From positions 1 to 14,722 of the forward strand of contig DLFZ01000186.1 in assembly GCA_002482435.1 (NCBI GenBank): a stretch of DNA of 14,722 nucleotides. The letters are read 5' to 3'. The notes below the pieces were generated by a model. It was given only the letters and a program-made list of their open reading frames with translations. It made no database searches and had not been told where the DNA came from. Shown here piece after piece: positions 1-6,566 of the stretch (positions are counted from its first letter, which is position 1; the number at the start of each line of letters is the position of its first letter). Position numbers and translations under genes: made by a program. The stretch comes from Christensenella sp. UBA7707. GTDB taxonomy: Bacteria; Bacillota; Clostridia; Christensenellales; CAG-138.

Positions 1-735
1 AGAGCCGGCAAGTCCGGCAGGGCGGTTACGCTTTGCTGCGGCGGCCGCCAGCTTGACGCGCTGTTCCAGCTCAAGCGCTTTGTGCGCTGTGACATTACAA
101 AAATGAGCCTGCCCAGCGCCGCCGACATTCAAAGAAGCGGCGAGGAGGCCATTTTGGAGTCCCTGAAGGATGCGGTGGACGCGGGCGAATTCAGCTACGC
201 GGCACTTGTTGAAACGCTCGAAGGCCAAGGCTTCGACGCGAAGGACATCGCCGCCGCCGCGCTTCAGCTTTGCTATGGCAAGCCGCGCGAAACCGTTGCC
301 CTTTCGGAGCCGCGAAGCCACAGCAACTTTGAAAAGAAGGAACGCGTGTTTGGAGAAACCGCCGACGTGCCGAACATCGCTTTGAGCATCGGCCGTTCGA
401 GCGGCGTTGCGCCCGCGCACATTGTGGCAGCCATCGCGCAGGCTACAAAGCTCACGGGCGGTGACATCGGCAAAATCGAGATCCGCGAGGACATCACGCT
501 TGTCGCGGTGCCGGAAAGCGAGCTTCATAACGTTCTTAACGCCATGAACCGCTCCAAAATTCGCGGCAGGCAGGTTTCCGCTGCGCCCTACGTATACAAA
601 AAGCCGGAAAACCGTTCGCGTCCCTATGGCCGCGACCATGCCGACAGGCGTGAATACAGCGATAGGCGCGAATATGGCGACCGCAAGGATTATCGCCGTC
701 TGCCGCCCAAAAAGCGCGCGGAAACAAGGCGGTAA
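1..735 (+). CDS. DEAD-box ATP-dependent RNA helicase, C-terminal part (5' truncated by window edge)
   Basis: Frame 1 is open from the first base, so the gene begins outside the window and 244 C-terminal residues remain. The first residues, RAGKSGRAVTL, match the end of helicase motif VI (HRIGRTGRAGKxG), which binds ATP and RNA in the second RecA-like domain. Residues about 125-198 (from NIALSIGRSSG to SAAPY) match the DbpA-type RNA-binding domain: a glycine-rich first strand, the conserved GDIGKIEI segment, then a strand with acidic residues. The last 45 residues are a basic tail rich in R, Y and D with repeated RREY-like units, probably a further RNA-binding extension. Family knowledge suggests a CsdA/DeaD- or CshA-like helicase in ribosome assembly or mRNA decay. 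I cannot tell which, because the DEAD motif itself is missing. The gene ends at TAA 733-735, 64 bases before a hairpin terminator. Confidence 0.93.
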   Translation, partial: RAGKSGRAVTLCCGGRQLDALFQLKRFVRCDITKMSLPSAADIQRSGEEAILESLKDAVDAGEFSYAALVETLEGQGFDAKDIAAAALQLCYGKPRETVALSEPRSHSNFEKKERVFGETADVPNIALSIGRSSGVAPAHIVAAIAQATKLTGGDIGKIEIREDITLVAVPESELHNVLNAMNRSKIRGRQVSAAPYVYKKPENRSRPYGRDHADRREYSDRREYGDRKDYRRLPPKKRAETRR

Positions 736-799
736 GCAAAAAGCTGCTTTGTGTGCGGCGAAGGCCGCAACGATGTGCCGCATAAAACACGTTGATTTC

Positions 800-832
800 G
801 GGCAGACAATGTTGTCTGCCCTTCACTTTATG
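800..832 (+). terminator. Rho-independent-type terminator after the helicase gene
   Basis: GGGCAGACA (800-808) pairs perfectly with TGTCTGCCC (813-821) around the loop ATGT, giving a 9-bp stem. The following bases (TTCACTTTAT) are T-rich but not a clean U-run, so termination may be partial. Confidence 0.7.
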
Positions 833-875
833 CCAATGGCTGTACATGCCACAAAAACGGTATCTTATGCCGGTG

Positions 876-904
876 TTCGCATTTTGAAAAAATTTTGCTA
901 TAAT
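876..904 (+). promoter_or_regulatory. Extended -10 promoter for the hydrogenase/methyltransferase unit
   Basis: TGCTATAAT (896-904) is a perfect extended -10 (TGnTATAAT). A weak -35, TTCGCA, lies at 876-881 with a 17-bp spacer. A start near 911 gives a leader of about 20 nt containing the ribosome binding site GGGAGG before the ATG at 932. Confidence 0.75.
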
Positions 905-931
905 GGGCACAGCAACAAAGGGAGGCAAACG

Positions 932-2188
932 ATGGTTACATTTCAGGAACTTTACGAAAGGCTCTTAAGCGCTTCGGCACAAAACCGTATAGAGGGTGAA
1001 GTAAGCGCGCTCAAGGCGGACGAGTTCGACCCGCATCATCTTGACTGCCTTTTGAACCCAAAGGGGCACCCTGTGGTGCTTCGCACCGGCGATTGCCTTT
1101 GCGGCAAGGAAGAAAACCCGCCGTGCGCCGTAAGGTGCCTGTTTGACGCGATCTTTCGCGATGAGAAGGGCGCTGTAAGCATCGACCCGATGCGTTGCGT
1201 GGGTTGCGGGGACTGCATCGACGCGTGCGCTTGCAAAAAACTGACCGAGAGCAGGGACATTCTTCCCGCGCTCGAGGCCATCCACAGCGCTCGTGCGCCC
1301 GTATACGCTTTAATCGCTCCGGCGTTTATCAACCAGTTTACCGAGGAAGTTACCCCGGGCAAGCTTCGCGCGGCGTTCAAGCGGCTGGGCTTTACGGGAA
1401 TGGTGGAAGTTGCTCTGTTTGCGGACATCCTTACGCTCAAGGAGGCGATCGAGTTCGATAGAAACATCGTCACCGAAAAGGATTACCAACTTACAAGCTG
1501 CTGCTGTCCTATGTGGATCGCCATGATCCGCAAGGTCTATCACGAGCTGATGCCCCATGTGCCCGCGGCGGTGTCGCCCATGGTGGCGTGCGGACGTGCC
1601 ATAAAAACGCTGCATCCAGATGCTGTCACCGTGTTCATCGGCCCGTGCATGGCCAAAAAAGCGGAGGCGCGCGAAAAAGACATTGCGGACGCGGTGGATT
1701 ATGTGCTCACCTTCCATGAAATTCGCGACGTGTTCAACGCGGCGCGCATTGACCCCGCAAAAATGAGTGAGGACGAACGCGACCATTCCTCCCGCGCGGG
1801 CAGGATTTATGCCACCACCGGCGGCGTGAGCGAGGCCGTGCAAAAAACCGTGAAGCGCATCAATCCCGATCGTACCATTGCCGTGCATGCTATGCAGGCC
1901 GACGGTGTAGTTGCGTGCAAGGCGATGCTCAGCGACCTTAAGGAAGGTAAAATCTCCGCGAACTTTATCGAGGGCATGGGCTGCGTGGGCGGCTGCGTGG
2001 GCGGCCCCAAGGTTTTGATCCCGAAAGAGGAGGGGCGCAAAAACGTGTACGAGTACGGTGACAAAGCCGCGTACCAAACGCCTGCCGAAAACCCCTATGT
2101 GGTCGAGCTTTTGAAGCGGCTTGGTTTTGAAACCCTTGAAAGCCTTGTGGAGCACAGCGATATGTTCACGCGCGACTTCCGGCAGTGA
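932..2188 (+). CDS. Monomeric [FeFe]-hydrogenase homologue with N-terminal ferredoxin-type domain
   Basis: Start chosen at ATG 932, which has GGGAGG nine bases upstream and a promoter at 896-904; the open frame extends further upstream only over the helicase tail. The product has 418 residues. Cysteines 55, 57, 65 and 69, then C89-x2-C92-x2-C95-x3-C99, form a ferredoxin-like region with one canonical [4Fe-4S] motif. The H-cluster domain follows: L1 TSCCCPMW (188-195), SPMVACGRAIK (215-225), L2 PCMAKKAE (238-245) and L3 MGCVGGCVGGP (349-359). All four H-cluster ligand cysteines are present (C192 or a neighbour, C239, C351, C355), so H2 activation or sensing is plausible. No signal peptide, PAS domain or small-subunit tail is seen, so it is probably cytoplasmic. 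The subgroup is uncertain; the layout recalls the B-type monomeric enzymes. TGA 2186-2188 is 10 bases before the methyltransferase ATG, so the two are co-transcribed. Confidence 0.88.
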   Translation: MVTFQELYERLLSASAQNRIEGEVSALKADEFDPHHLDCLLNPKGHPVVLRTGDCLCGKEENPPCAVRCLFDAIFRDEKGAVSIDPMRCVGCGDCIDACACKKLTESRDILPALEAIHSARAPVYALIAPAFINQFTEEVTPGKLRAAFKRLGFTGMVEVALFADILTLKEAIEFDRNIVTEKDYQLTSCCCPMWIAMIRKVYHELMPHVPAAVSPMVACGRAIKTLHPDAVTVFIGPCMAKKAEAREKDIADAVDYVLTFHEIRDVFNAARIDPAKMSEDERDHSSRAGRIYATTGGVSEAVQKTVKRINPDRTIAVHAMQADGVVACKAMLSDLKEGKISANFIEGMGCVGGCVGGPKVLIPKEEGRKNVYEYGDKAAYQTPAENPYVVELLKRLGFETLESLVEHSDMFTRDFRQ

Positions 2189-2198
2189 GGGGGGAGCC

Positions 2199-3362
2199 AT
2201 GGACGAGCTATGGGCCGCGTTAGAGGCGGCCTTCACAAAAGAAACGTATAAGGTCGTTTTGAGTGCGCCCGTTGAAAAAGGCGTCGAGAAACTTGTGCTG
2301 AGCCGCAAGGGAAATGGCTTTCAGGTCGAGCGTAGGGTAGGCGCGCAAGCGTTTCACGAAAACCTTGACGATGCAGGTGCGAAAGCGCTCGTAAAAAAGC
2401 TCATGGGCACCGCGTACCGCCAGTACAACGGCTGGGACGAAAAATATGAGCACATGGTGCGACTGAGCAAAAAAGGCAAGGCGTTTTACACCAAAACCGC
2501 CGCCGATTCGGCACCTAAAAAAGAAAGCGCGCACAACCGTGAAAAGGAGTACATCCTCAAAGAGGGCTTACCGGTTGGGCCGCTTGTGGAAATGGGCGTG
2601 CTTACGCCCGATGGGCGTATCGTAAAGGCGATGTACGACAAGTTCCGTCAGATCAACCGTTTTTTGGAAGTTGTAGACGACGCGCTTGGGGCGCATGAAG
2701 CGACAAAACCGCTTCGCGTTGTGGATTTTGGCTGCGGCAAGTCGTATTTGACCTTTGTTTTGTACCATTATTTCACCGTAATCAAGGGTTTTCAGGTTGA
2801 AATGACGGGGCTTGATTTAAAAAAAGACGTGATCGAGGCCTGCAACCGCGCCGCGGAAAAATTCGGCTACCAAAGCTTGCGTTTCGCGCTCGGGGACATT
2901 CGCGGCTACCAGCCTGAGGGCCAAATCGACATGGTGGTAACGCTGCATGCGTGCGATACCGCCACCGATCATGCGCTGTATAACGCCGTAAACTGGGGCG
3001 CGGAGCATATTTTTTCGGTGCCGTGCTGCCAGCATGAGCTCAACGCGCAGCTGAAAACGGAAAACCTTCCCATCCTTACACGCTACGGCATCATCAAGGA
3101 GCGCGCCTCGGCGCTTTTTACGGACGCCATCCGTGCCAACCTTTTGACTGCCTGCGGTTATAAAACGCAAGTGTTGGAGTTTGTGGATCTTTCGCATACA
3201 CCAAAAAACTTGCTGCTGCGCGCCAAAAAGGCGAACCTTCCGCTTGCTGCAAAGAAAAGCGCTCTTATGGAAGCGGAAGCGCTCATGGTGGAGTTCCATG
3301 TGAGCCAAACGCTTCACACTTTGCTTGAAAAGCGCCTGCACGGGGATATTTTGGGGGAATAG
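2199..3362 (+). CDS. Class I SAM-dependent methyltransferase (Methyltransf_32-like)
   Basis: Start chosen at ATG 2199 because GAGGGGGGAG lies just before it; the frame is open further upstream, but only inside the hydrogenase gene. The product has 387 residues. Residues 172-186 (LRVVDFGCGKSYLTF) are SAM-binding motif I, with an Asp/Gly-Cys-Gly loop. VTLHACDTATDHAL (247-260) and SVPCCQHEL (273-281) match the LHACD and CCxH segments that I associate with the Methyltransf_32 family (related to GSTCD/METTL25). The first 110 residues are a separate basic region (K/R-rich, with RQYNGWDEKY at 74-83) that could bind RNA. Substrate unknown; an rRNA or tRNA base is the usual guess for this family. It lies 10 bases after the hydrogenase stop and shares its transcript. 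Confidence 0.82.
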   Translation: MDELWAALEAAFTKETYKVVLSAPVEKGVEKLVLSRKGNGFQVERRVGAQAFHENLDDAGAKALVKKLMGTAYRQYNGWDEKYEHMVRLSKKGKAFYTKTAADSAPKKESAHNREKEYILKEGLPVGPLVEMGVLTPDGRIVKAMYDKFRQINRFLEVVDDALGAHEATKPLRVVDFGCGKSYLTFVLYHYFTVIKGFQVEMTGLDLKKDVIEACNRAAEKFGYQSLRFALGDIRGYQPEGQIDMVVTLHACDTATDHALYNAVNWGAEHIFSVPCCQHELNAQLKTENLPILTRYGIIKERASALFTDAIRANLLTACGYKTQVLEFVDLSHTPKNLLLRAKKANLPLAAKKSALMEAEALMVEFHVSQTLHTLLEKRLHGDILGE

Positions 3363-3363
3363 C

Positions 3364-3407
3364 GGCGTCTCGCCCAGCGTTTCCGGCAAGGCGGGATGCC
3401 TGTTTTT
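3364..3407 (+). terminator. Terminator after the methyltransferase gene
   Basis: GGCGTCTCGCC (3364-3374) pairs with GGCGGGATGCC (3390-3400) over 11 bp with two G-U pairs, around a 15-nt loop. TGTTTTT (3401-3407) follows directly as a U-run. Confidence 0.68.
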
Positions 3408-3468
3408 GATGGCAAAAAAACATGCGGAAAACGGCGGTTTTTGCTTCCGTTTTTTCGAACCAACTTGA

Positions 3469-3507
3469 AAAACCGCCATACTTTAATGTATGACGGTTTT
3501 GTTTTTG
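3469..3507 (+). terminator. Terminator-like hairpin covering the start codon of the next gene
   Basis: AAAACCGCCATAC (3469-3481) pairs with GTATGACGGTTTT (3488-3500) over 13 bp with one C-A mismatch around the loop TTTAAT, followed by GTTTTTG. It is a good intrinsic terminator by shape, yet the ATG at 3490 sits in its 3' arm. It may therefore be a second terminator of the upstream unit, an attenuator, or a translation-blocking structure. The 5' arm can also pair with GGCGGTTTTT (3433-3442), which would open it. Confidence 0.6.
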
Positions 3508-4152
3508 TACAATCACAGTACGCAGGAGTTTGAACGTTTCGCTTGTGCCGAGCTTCCGTATCTCACGCATGGGCGCATTGCCATGCGCGGGTTCCTTGGG
3601 CAGAGCGACACCGACCTTGCATGGACGGACCTTCGCCTGCTTGAAGCATATGACGCATTTTGCGAAGCAAGCGATACGCCTGTGTACGTTGGCGCGGGCT
3701 TTCGACGTGTGGGAAGCGGGCTTCATGCGGGTCAGTCGGCACACTACGCGGGGCTTGCGCTGCACATGGGGCAGGGGTCGAATTCTGAGGAGCGGGAAAG
3801 GTTAAGGCAGCTTGCTTCGGAAACAGAGCTATTTTCGTATGTGGAGCCAAACTATCTCGCGCCGGTTTGGATTCATGCAGAGGTTTACGCCGCGCCGCCG
3901 TGCGGGCTTTCACGCGGCTACCCGTATCTTTCGCGCGGCATGAGCGGGGTGCATGTGTTTGTTTTGCAGGATGCGCTTTTGTGCTGCGGTTACAGTGCCG
4001 CGCTCACGGGCGTGTTCGATGCGGTGACCGAGCGTGCCCTTGTGCGCTTTCGCGAGGCGGAGGGGCTTGCCCCGGGCGTTTGTGCCGATTTGATGCTTTG
4101 GAAAAGGCTTATGAAACGCGCGCTCGAAAGCGCGCAAAAGAAAAGCGAATGA
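3490..4152 (+). CDS. M15-peptidase-like / peptidoglycan-binding domain protein
   Basis: 220 residues. Residues about 65-135 resemble the M15 D-Ala-D-Ala carboxypeptidase core: VGAGFRRVGSGLHAGQ, then SAHYAGLALHMG (83-94), then VWIHAEVY (126-133). In M15 enzymes the pattern is SxHxxGxAxD...WxH. H85 and H129 fit zinc ligands, but the usual Asp is H92 here, so activity is uncertain. Residues about 144-208 form a clear PG_binding_1 domain (YPYLSRGMSGVHVFVLQDAL, then GVFDAVTERALVRF). No signal peptide is visible, which is odd for a wall protein; it may act in the mother cell or spore, or leave by a non-classical route. The ATG at 3490 lacks a good ribosome binding site and lies inside a hairpin; a later start such as M32 is possible. 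No promoter was found. Confidence 0.72.
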   Translation: MTVLFLYNHSTQEFERFACAELPYLTHGRIAMRGFLGQSDTDLAWTDLRLLEAYDAFCEASDTPVYVGAGFRRVGSGLHAGQSAHYAGLALHMGQGSNSEERERLRQLASETELFSYVEPNYLAPVWIHAEVYAAPPCGLSRGYPYLSRGMSGVHVFVLQDALLCCGYSAALTGVFDAVTERALVRFREAEGLAPGVCADLMLWKRLMKRALESAQKKSE

Positions 4153-4220
4153 AAGGTGCTTCTTACATGTAAGCTAAAAGCGGTACCAATGGAAGCGAGG
4201 CTTCCCCGAAAAAGTAGTTA

Positions 4221-4250
4221 CTGGCAGGGAACTTCCGTGCGTGATATAAT
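4221..4250 (+). promoter_or_regulatory. Extended -10 promoter for pfp, embedded in repeat copy A
   Basis: TGATATAAT (4242-4250) is a perfect extended -10; CTGGCA at 4221-4226 is a 4/6 match to the -35 with an 18-bp spacer. The -10 forms the left arm of the palindrome ATATAATAGC...GCTATTATAT (4244-4272), so a protein or RNA structure at this dyad could control initiation. Confidence 0.65.
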
Positions 4251-4351
4251 AGCCGCGAATCCGCTATTATATATTTTTAGGCGTGTGCGGTTTTCGCCTG
4301 CGGGCAAGCGCACACGCGCGGATTCCACCACAATCCGCTTCGCTTCTATGG
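4242..4351 (+). repeat. Structured leader repeat, copy A (upstream of pfp)
   Basis: In order it contains the palindrome ATATAATAGC (4244-4253) with GCTATTATAT (4263-4272), followed by ATTTTTAG; then a hairpin GCGTGTGCG (4281-4289) with CGCACACGC (4309-4317) and an inner GCC/GGC stem; then the 3' segment GCGGATTCCACCAC (4318-4331) and CGCTTCGCTTCTATGG (4336-4351). The same order and much of the sequence recur on the minus strand at 11723-11840 before hflX. It ends 50 nt before the pfp ATG. It also holds GAATCCGC (4257-4264), complementary to GCGGATTC (4318-4325), an alternative long-range pairing. The rest of the 249-nt gap (4153-4401) holds the palindrome CTTACATGTAAG (4162-4173) and the small hairpin GGAAGC-GAG-GCTTCC (4191-4205). 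Confidence 0.7.
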
Positions 4352-4401
4352 ATGGGATACATTCCGCAAAAAAATGGTGAAAAACCATGGAGGATATACA
4401 A

Positions 4402-5652
4402 ATGGCAAAACAACTCAAAGGTGCATGCATCATTGGCCAGTCCGGCGGCCCCACCTCGGTTATCAACGCGAGCGCATACGGCGTGATCAAAACCGCGCTT
4501 GAATGCCCCGACATCACGCGTGTTTACGGCGCTGCGCATGGTATCCGCGGCGTGCTCGACGACGTACTCTACGACATGGGCGAGGAAGATGAAAAAGAGC
4601 TTGCCCTGCTTTTGAACACGCCCTCCTCGGCGCTGGGTTCCTGCCGCTACAAGCTCAAGGACAGCTCCGTGGACGACAGCGACTATAAGCGCATCCTCGA
4701 GATCTTCAAAAAGTACGACGTCCGCTATTTCTTCTACAACGGCGGCAACGATTCCATGGATACCTGCAACAAAATCTCCAAGTACATGCAGCAGGCCGGT
4801 TACGAATGCCGCATCATGGGCGTTCCCAAAACCATCGACAACGATCTTTATGGCACCGATCACTGCCCGGGCTTCGCGTCCGCCGCGAAGTATATCGCAA
4901 CCACCTGCATGGAGCTTTATCTGGATGCGCGTGTATACGACAAGGGTATGGTGTGCGTGCTCGAGTGCATGGGCCGCCACGCGGGCTGGCTCACCGCCGC
5001 TGCGGGTGTCGCGTCGCATTTCGGTATGGGGCCGGATCTTATTTACCTGCCTGAGCGCGTGTTCGATGTAGACCGTTTCCTTGCGGATGTTGAAGCGGTT
5101 TATAAAAAGAACGGCAACTGCCTCGTGGCCGTTTCCGAGGGCACGCATGACGAAAACGGCACGCTCATCGTCGAAGCCGCCAACGCGAACGCTGCGGTGG
5201 ATGCGTTTGGCCATAAGCAGCTCGGCGGTCTTGCTTCTTTCCTTGCCGACAAGGTAAAAGAAAAGCTCAACGTAAAGGTGCGCCCCATCGAGTTTTCGCT
5301 CATGCAGCGCTGCGCCGCGCACAGCGCCTCCGCAACCGACGTGAACGAGTCCTTCCTCGCGGGCAAAGCCGCCGTGGAAAACGCCGTGAACGGCATCACC
5401 GATAAAATGGTGGGCTTCGAGCGCAGCTACGATGAAAACGGCAAGTATGTTTGCAGCATTAAGCTCATCGATCTTGCGGAGGTGGCCAACACTGAAAAGA
5501 AGGTACCCGACAGCATGATCAACGCGAGCGCCAACGGCGTGACCGAGGAATTCATCAGCTATGTGCTGCCGCTGATTGAAGGCGAAGCAAAGCCCGTGTA
5601 CCAAAACGGCGTGCCGCGCTTTGCCAAGCTTAAAAAGGTAAAGGCGAAATAA
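4402..5652 (+). CDS. pfp: Pyrophosphate-dependent 6-phosphofructokinase
   Basis: Start chosen at ATG 4402 because GGAGG (4389-4393) is 8 bases upstream; the ATG at 4387 would overlap that site. The product has 416 residues, a usual length for short PPi-type enzymes. GQSGGP (12-17) is the nucleotide/PPi loop. GGNDSM (114-119) has Asp117 where ATP-using enzymes have Gly, and PKTIDND (142-148) has Lys144 in place of Gly; together these mark the PPi-dependent type. MGRHAGW (190-196) contributes to fructose-6-phosphate binding. It phosphorylates fructose 6-phosphate with pyrophosphate, reversibly, in cytoplasmic glycolysis/gluconeogenesis. It appears monocistronic: own promoter and leader upstream, strong terminator downstream. 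The 445-residue open frame antisense to it is a composition shadow. Confidence 0.95.
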   Translation: MAKQLKGACIIGQSGGPTSVINASAYGVIKTALECPDITRVYGAAHGIRGVLDDVLYDMGEEDEKELALLLNTPSSALGSCRYKLKDSSVDDSDYKRILEIFKKYDVRYFFYNGGNDSMDTCNKISKYMQQAGYECRIMGVPKTIDNDLYGTDHCPGFASAAKYIATTCMELYLDARVYDKGMVCVLECMGRHAGWLTAAAGVASHFGMGPDLIYLPERVFDVDRFLADVEAVYKKNGNCLVAVSEGTHDENGTLIVEAANANAAVDAFGHKQLGGLASFLADKVKEKLNVKVRPIEFSLMQRCAAHSASATDVNESFLAGKAAVENAVNGITDKMVGFERSYDENGKYVCSIKLIDLAEVANTEKKVPDSMINASANGVTEEFISYVLPLIEGEAKPVYQNGVPRFAKLKKVKAK

Positions 5653-5667
5653 ACGATTCTTATCACA

Positions 5668-5703
5668 AAAACGCCTCCGCGAATTTACTCGCGGAGGCGT
5701 TTT
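5668..5703. terminator. Bidirectional terminator between pfp and the thymidylate kinase gene
   Basis: AAAACGCCTCCGCGA (5668-5682) pairs perfectly with TCGCGGAGGCGTTTT (5689-5703) around the loop ATTTAC. The T-run on one strand and the A-run on the other let it serve both converging genes. Confidence 0.93.
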
Positions 5704-5735
5704 AAATTAAATTCCATTTACGAAGTAGTTCCTTT

Positions 5736-6413
5736 TTATGGAAGGATGTTTCTTGCCTGAAGTTCGTCAAGCGCACGGGAGCAAATTTCAGGGGGGCTCA
5801 GAAGTATGCCGTCTTTCATGCACGGTATCACGGCGATCTCTTCAAACCGCTTTGCGCACTCAAGGTATTTTTTGCGCGCACGCTCCTGAATGCCGCTCGA
5901 TTGCTCGTAAACATCCGCTCCCTCGCCCACATAGCCGCGAAACCCTTTCTTTTTTACGTTTTCCTCAGCTTGTGCCGAACTTACGTCAAAAAGCAGCGTC
6001 ACATCCGGACGGGGAAGGCCAAAGTGGTTGTACTCCAAATCGAACACCCAATCTACAATGTCGGGCTTGCCAAGGTCAATATCGCGAATGCTCTGGTAAA
6101 CGGCGTTGGAAAGCACGAAGCGGTTCAAAAGCAAAAACTGCGACGCACCATCGCGGTAATCGTGAAAGCTCTCCCAGCGGTCGAGCGCAAACCAAAGCGC
6201 CATGCTTTTGCCATCCACCGTGTCGGCGCGCACGCCGCCCTCGCCGGATAGGAGCCTTCCTACCTGCGTGCCGAAAAAGCTTTCGTAACGCGGGTAATCC
6301 CGTGTTTGCACGCTATAGCCGCGCGATTGAAGCGCCTCGTACAAAAGCGCAAACTGCGAACCCTTGCCGCTTCCGTCGATGCCTTCGATGGAGATGATCT
6401 TTGTTTTTCTCAC
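5736..6413 (-). CDS. tmk: Thymidylate kinase-like protein (dTMP kinase)
   Basis: 225 residues, GTG start at 6413 with AGGA eight bases upstream. The P-loop is GIDGSGKGSQ (11-20), of the SGK(A/G)TQ type seen in a branch of clostridial thymidylate kinases rather than the usual GKTTQ. PRYESFFG (41-48) and ALDRWESF (76-83) fit the dTMP-binding region; LNRFVLSNAVYQ (96-107) corresponds to DRYxxSxxAYQ but with Asn97 replacing Asp. The segment RPDVTLLFDV (135-144) is the usual strand before the lid, and KKKGFRGYVGEGADVYE (154-170) is the lid region. It would phosphorylate dTMP to dTDP in DNA precursor synthesis. Because of the variant residues, another deoxynucleotide substrate is possible. It is monocistronic, with its own promoter (6495-6522) divergent from that of padR. 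Confidence 0.85.
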   Translation of the reverse strand: MRKTKIISIEGIDGSGKGSQFALLYEALQSRGYSVQTRDYPRYESFFGTQVGRLLSGEGGVRADTVDGKSMALWFALDRWESFHDYRDGASQFLLLNRFVLSNAVYQSIRDIDLGKPDIVDWVFDLEYNHFGLPRPDVTLLFDVSSAQAEENVKKKGFRGYVGEGADVYEQSSGIQERARKKYLECAKRFEEIAVIPCMKDGILLSPPEICSRALDELQARNILP

Positions 6414-6494
6414 GAAACTGTCCTTTTAAGCGCCCGCAAGCGACAGCATGCGCGCTGCGGGTTGGCCATGTTTGAGATAGGGGTTACCATGCCC

Positions 6495-6522
6495 ATTGTA
6501 CCACAAAAAATATTTTTGAAAA
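6495..6522 (-). promoter_or_regulatory. Promoter for the thymidylate kinase gene
   Basis: On the minus strand TACAAT (6500-6495) is preceded by TGG, an extended -10. TTTTCA (6522-6517) is a 4/6 -35 match with a 16-bp spacer. The leader would be about 75 nt. Confidence 0.55.
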
Positions 6523-6537
6523 AGCGATAAAATGGCA

Positions 6538-6566
6538 TTGACAAACAATATTATATGAAATATAGT
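6538..6566 (+). promoter_or_regulatory. Strong sigma-A-type promoter for padR
   Basis: A perfect -35 TTGACA (6538-6543), a 17-bp spacer and TATAGT (6561-6566, 5/6). A start near 6573 gives a leader of about 110 nt. Confidence 0.85.

Noticed and set aside
626..931. In-frame extension of the hydrogenase gene by 102 codons at its 5' end
   Set aside because: It overlaps the helicase tail and the promoter/terminator region; the ATG at 932 has a strong ribosome binding site and promoter just upstream.
1310..2308. 332-residue minus-strand open frame opposite the hydrogenase
   Set aside because: Antisense shadow of a clear gene with all H-cluster motifs on the other strand.
4184..4201. Possible inverted fragment of the repeat 3' end (TACCAATGGAAGCGAGGC) just before copy A, suggesting MITE-like terminal inverted repeats
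   Set aside because: The match is short and imperfect, the bases also form their own small GGAAGC/GCTTCC hairpin, and copy B lacks an equivalent inverted end.
4267..5604. 445-residue open frame on the minus strand opposite pfp
   Set aside because: It is antisense to a well-conserved gene, low in recognisable domains, rich in His/Ala/Val as expected from codon complement, and has no ribosome binding site.
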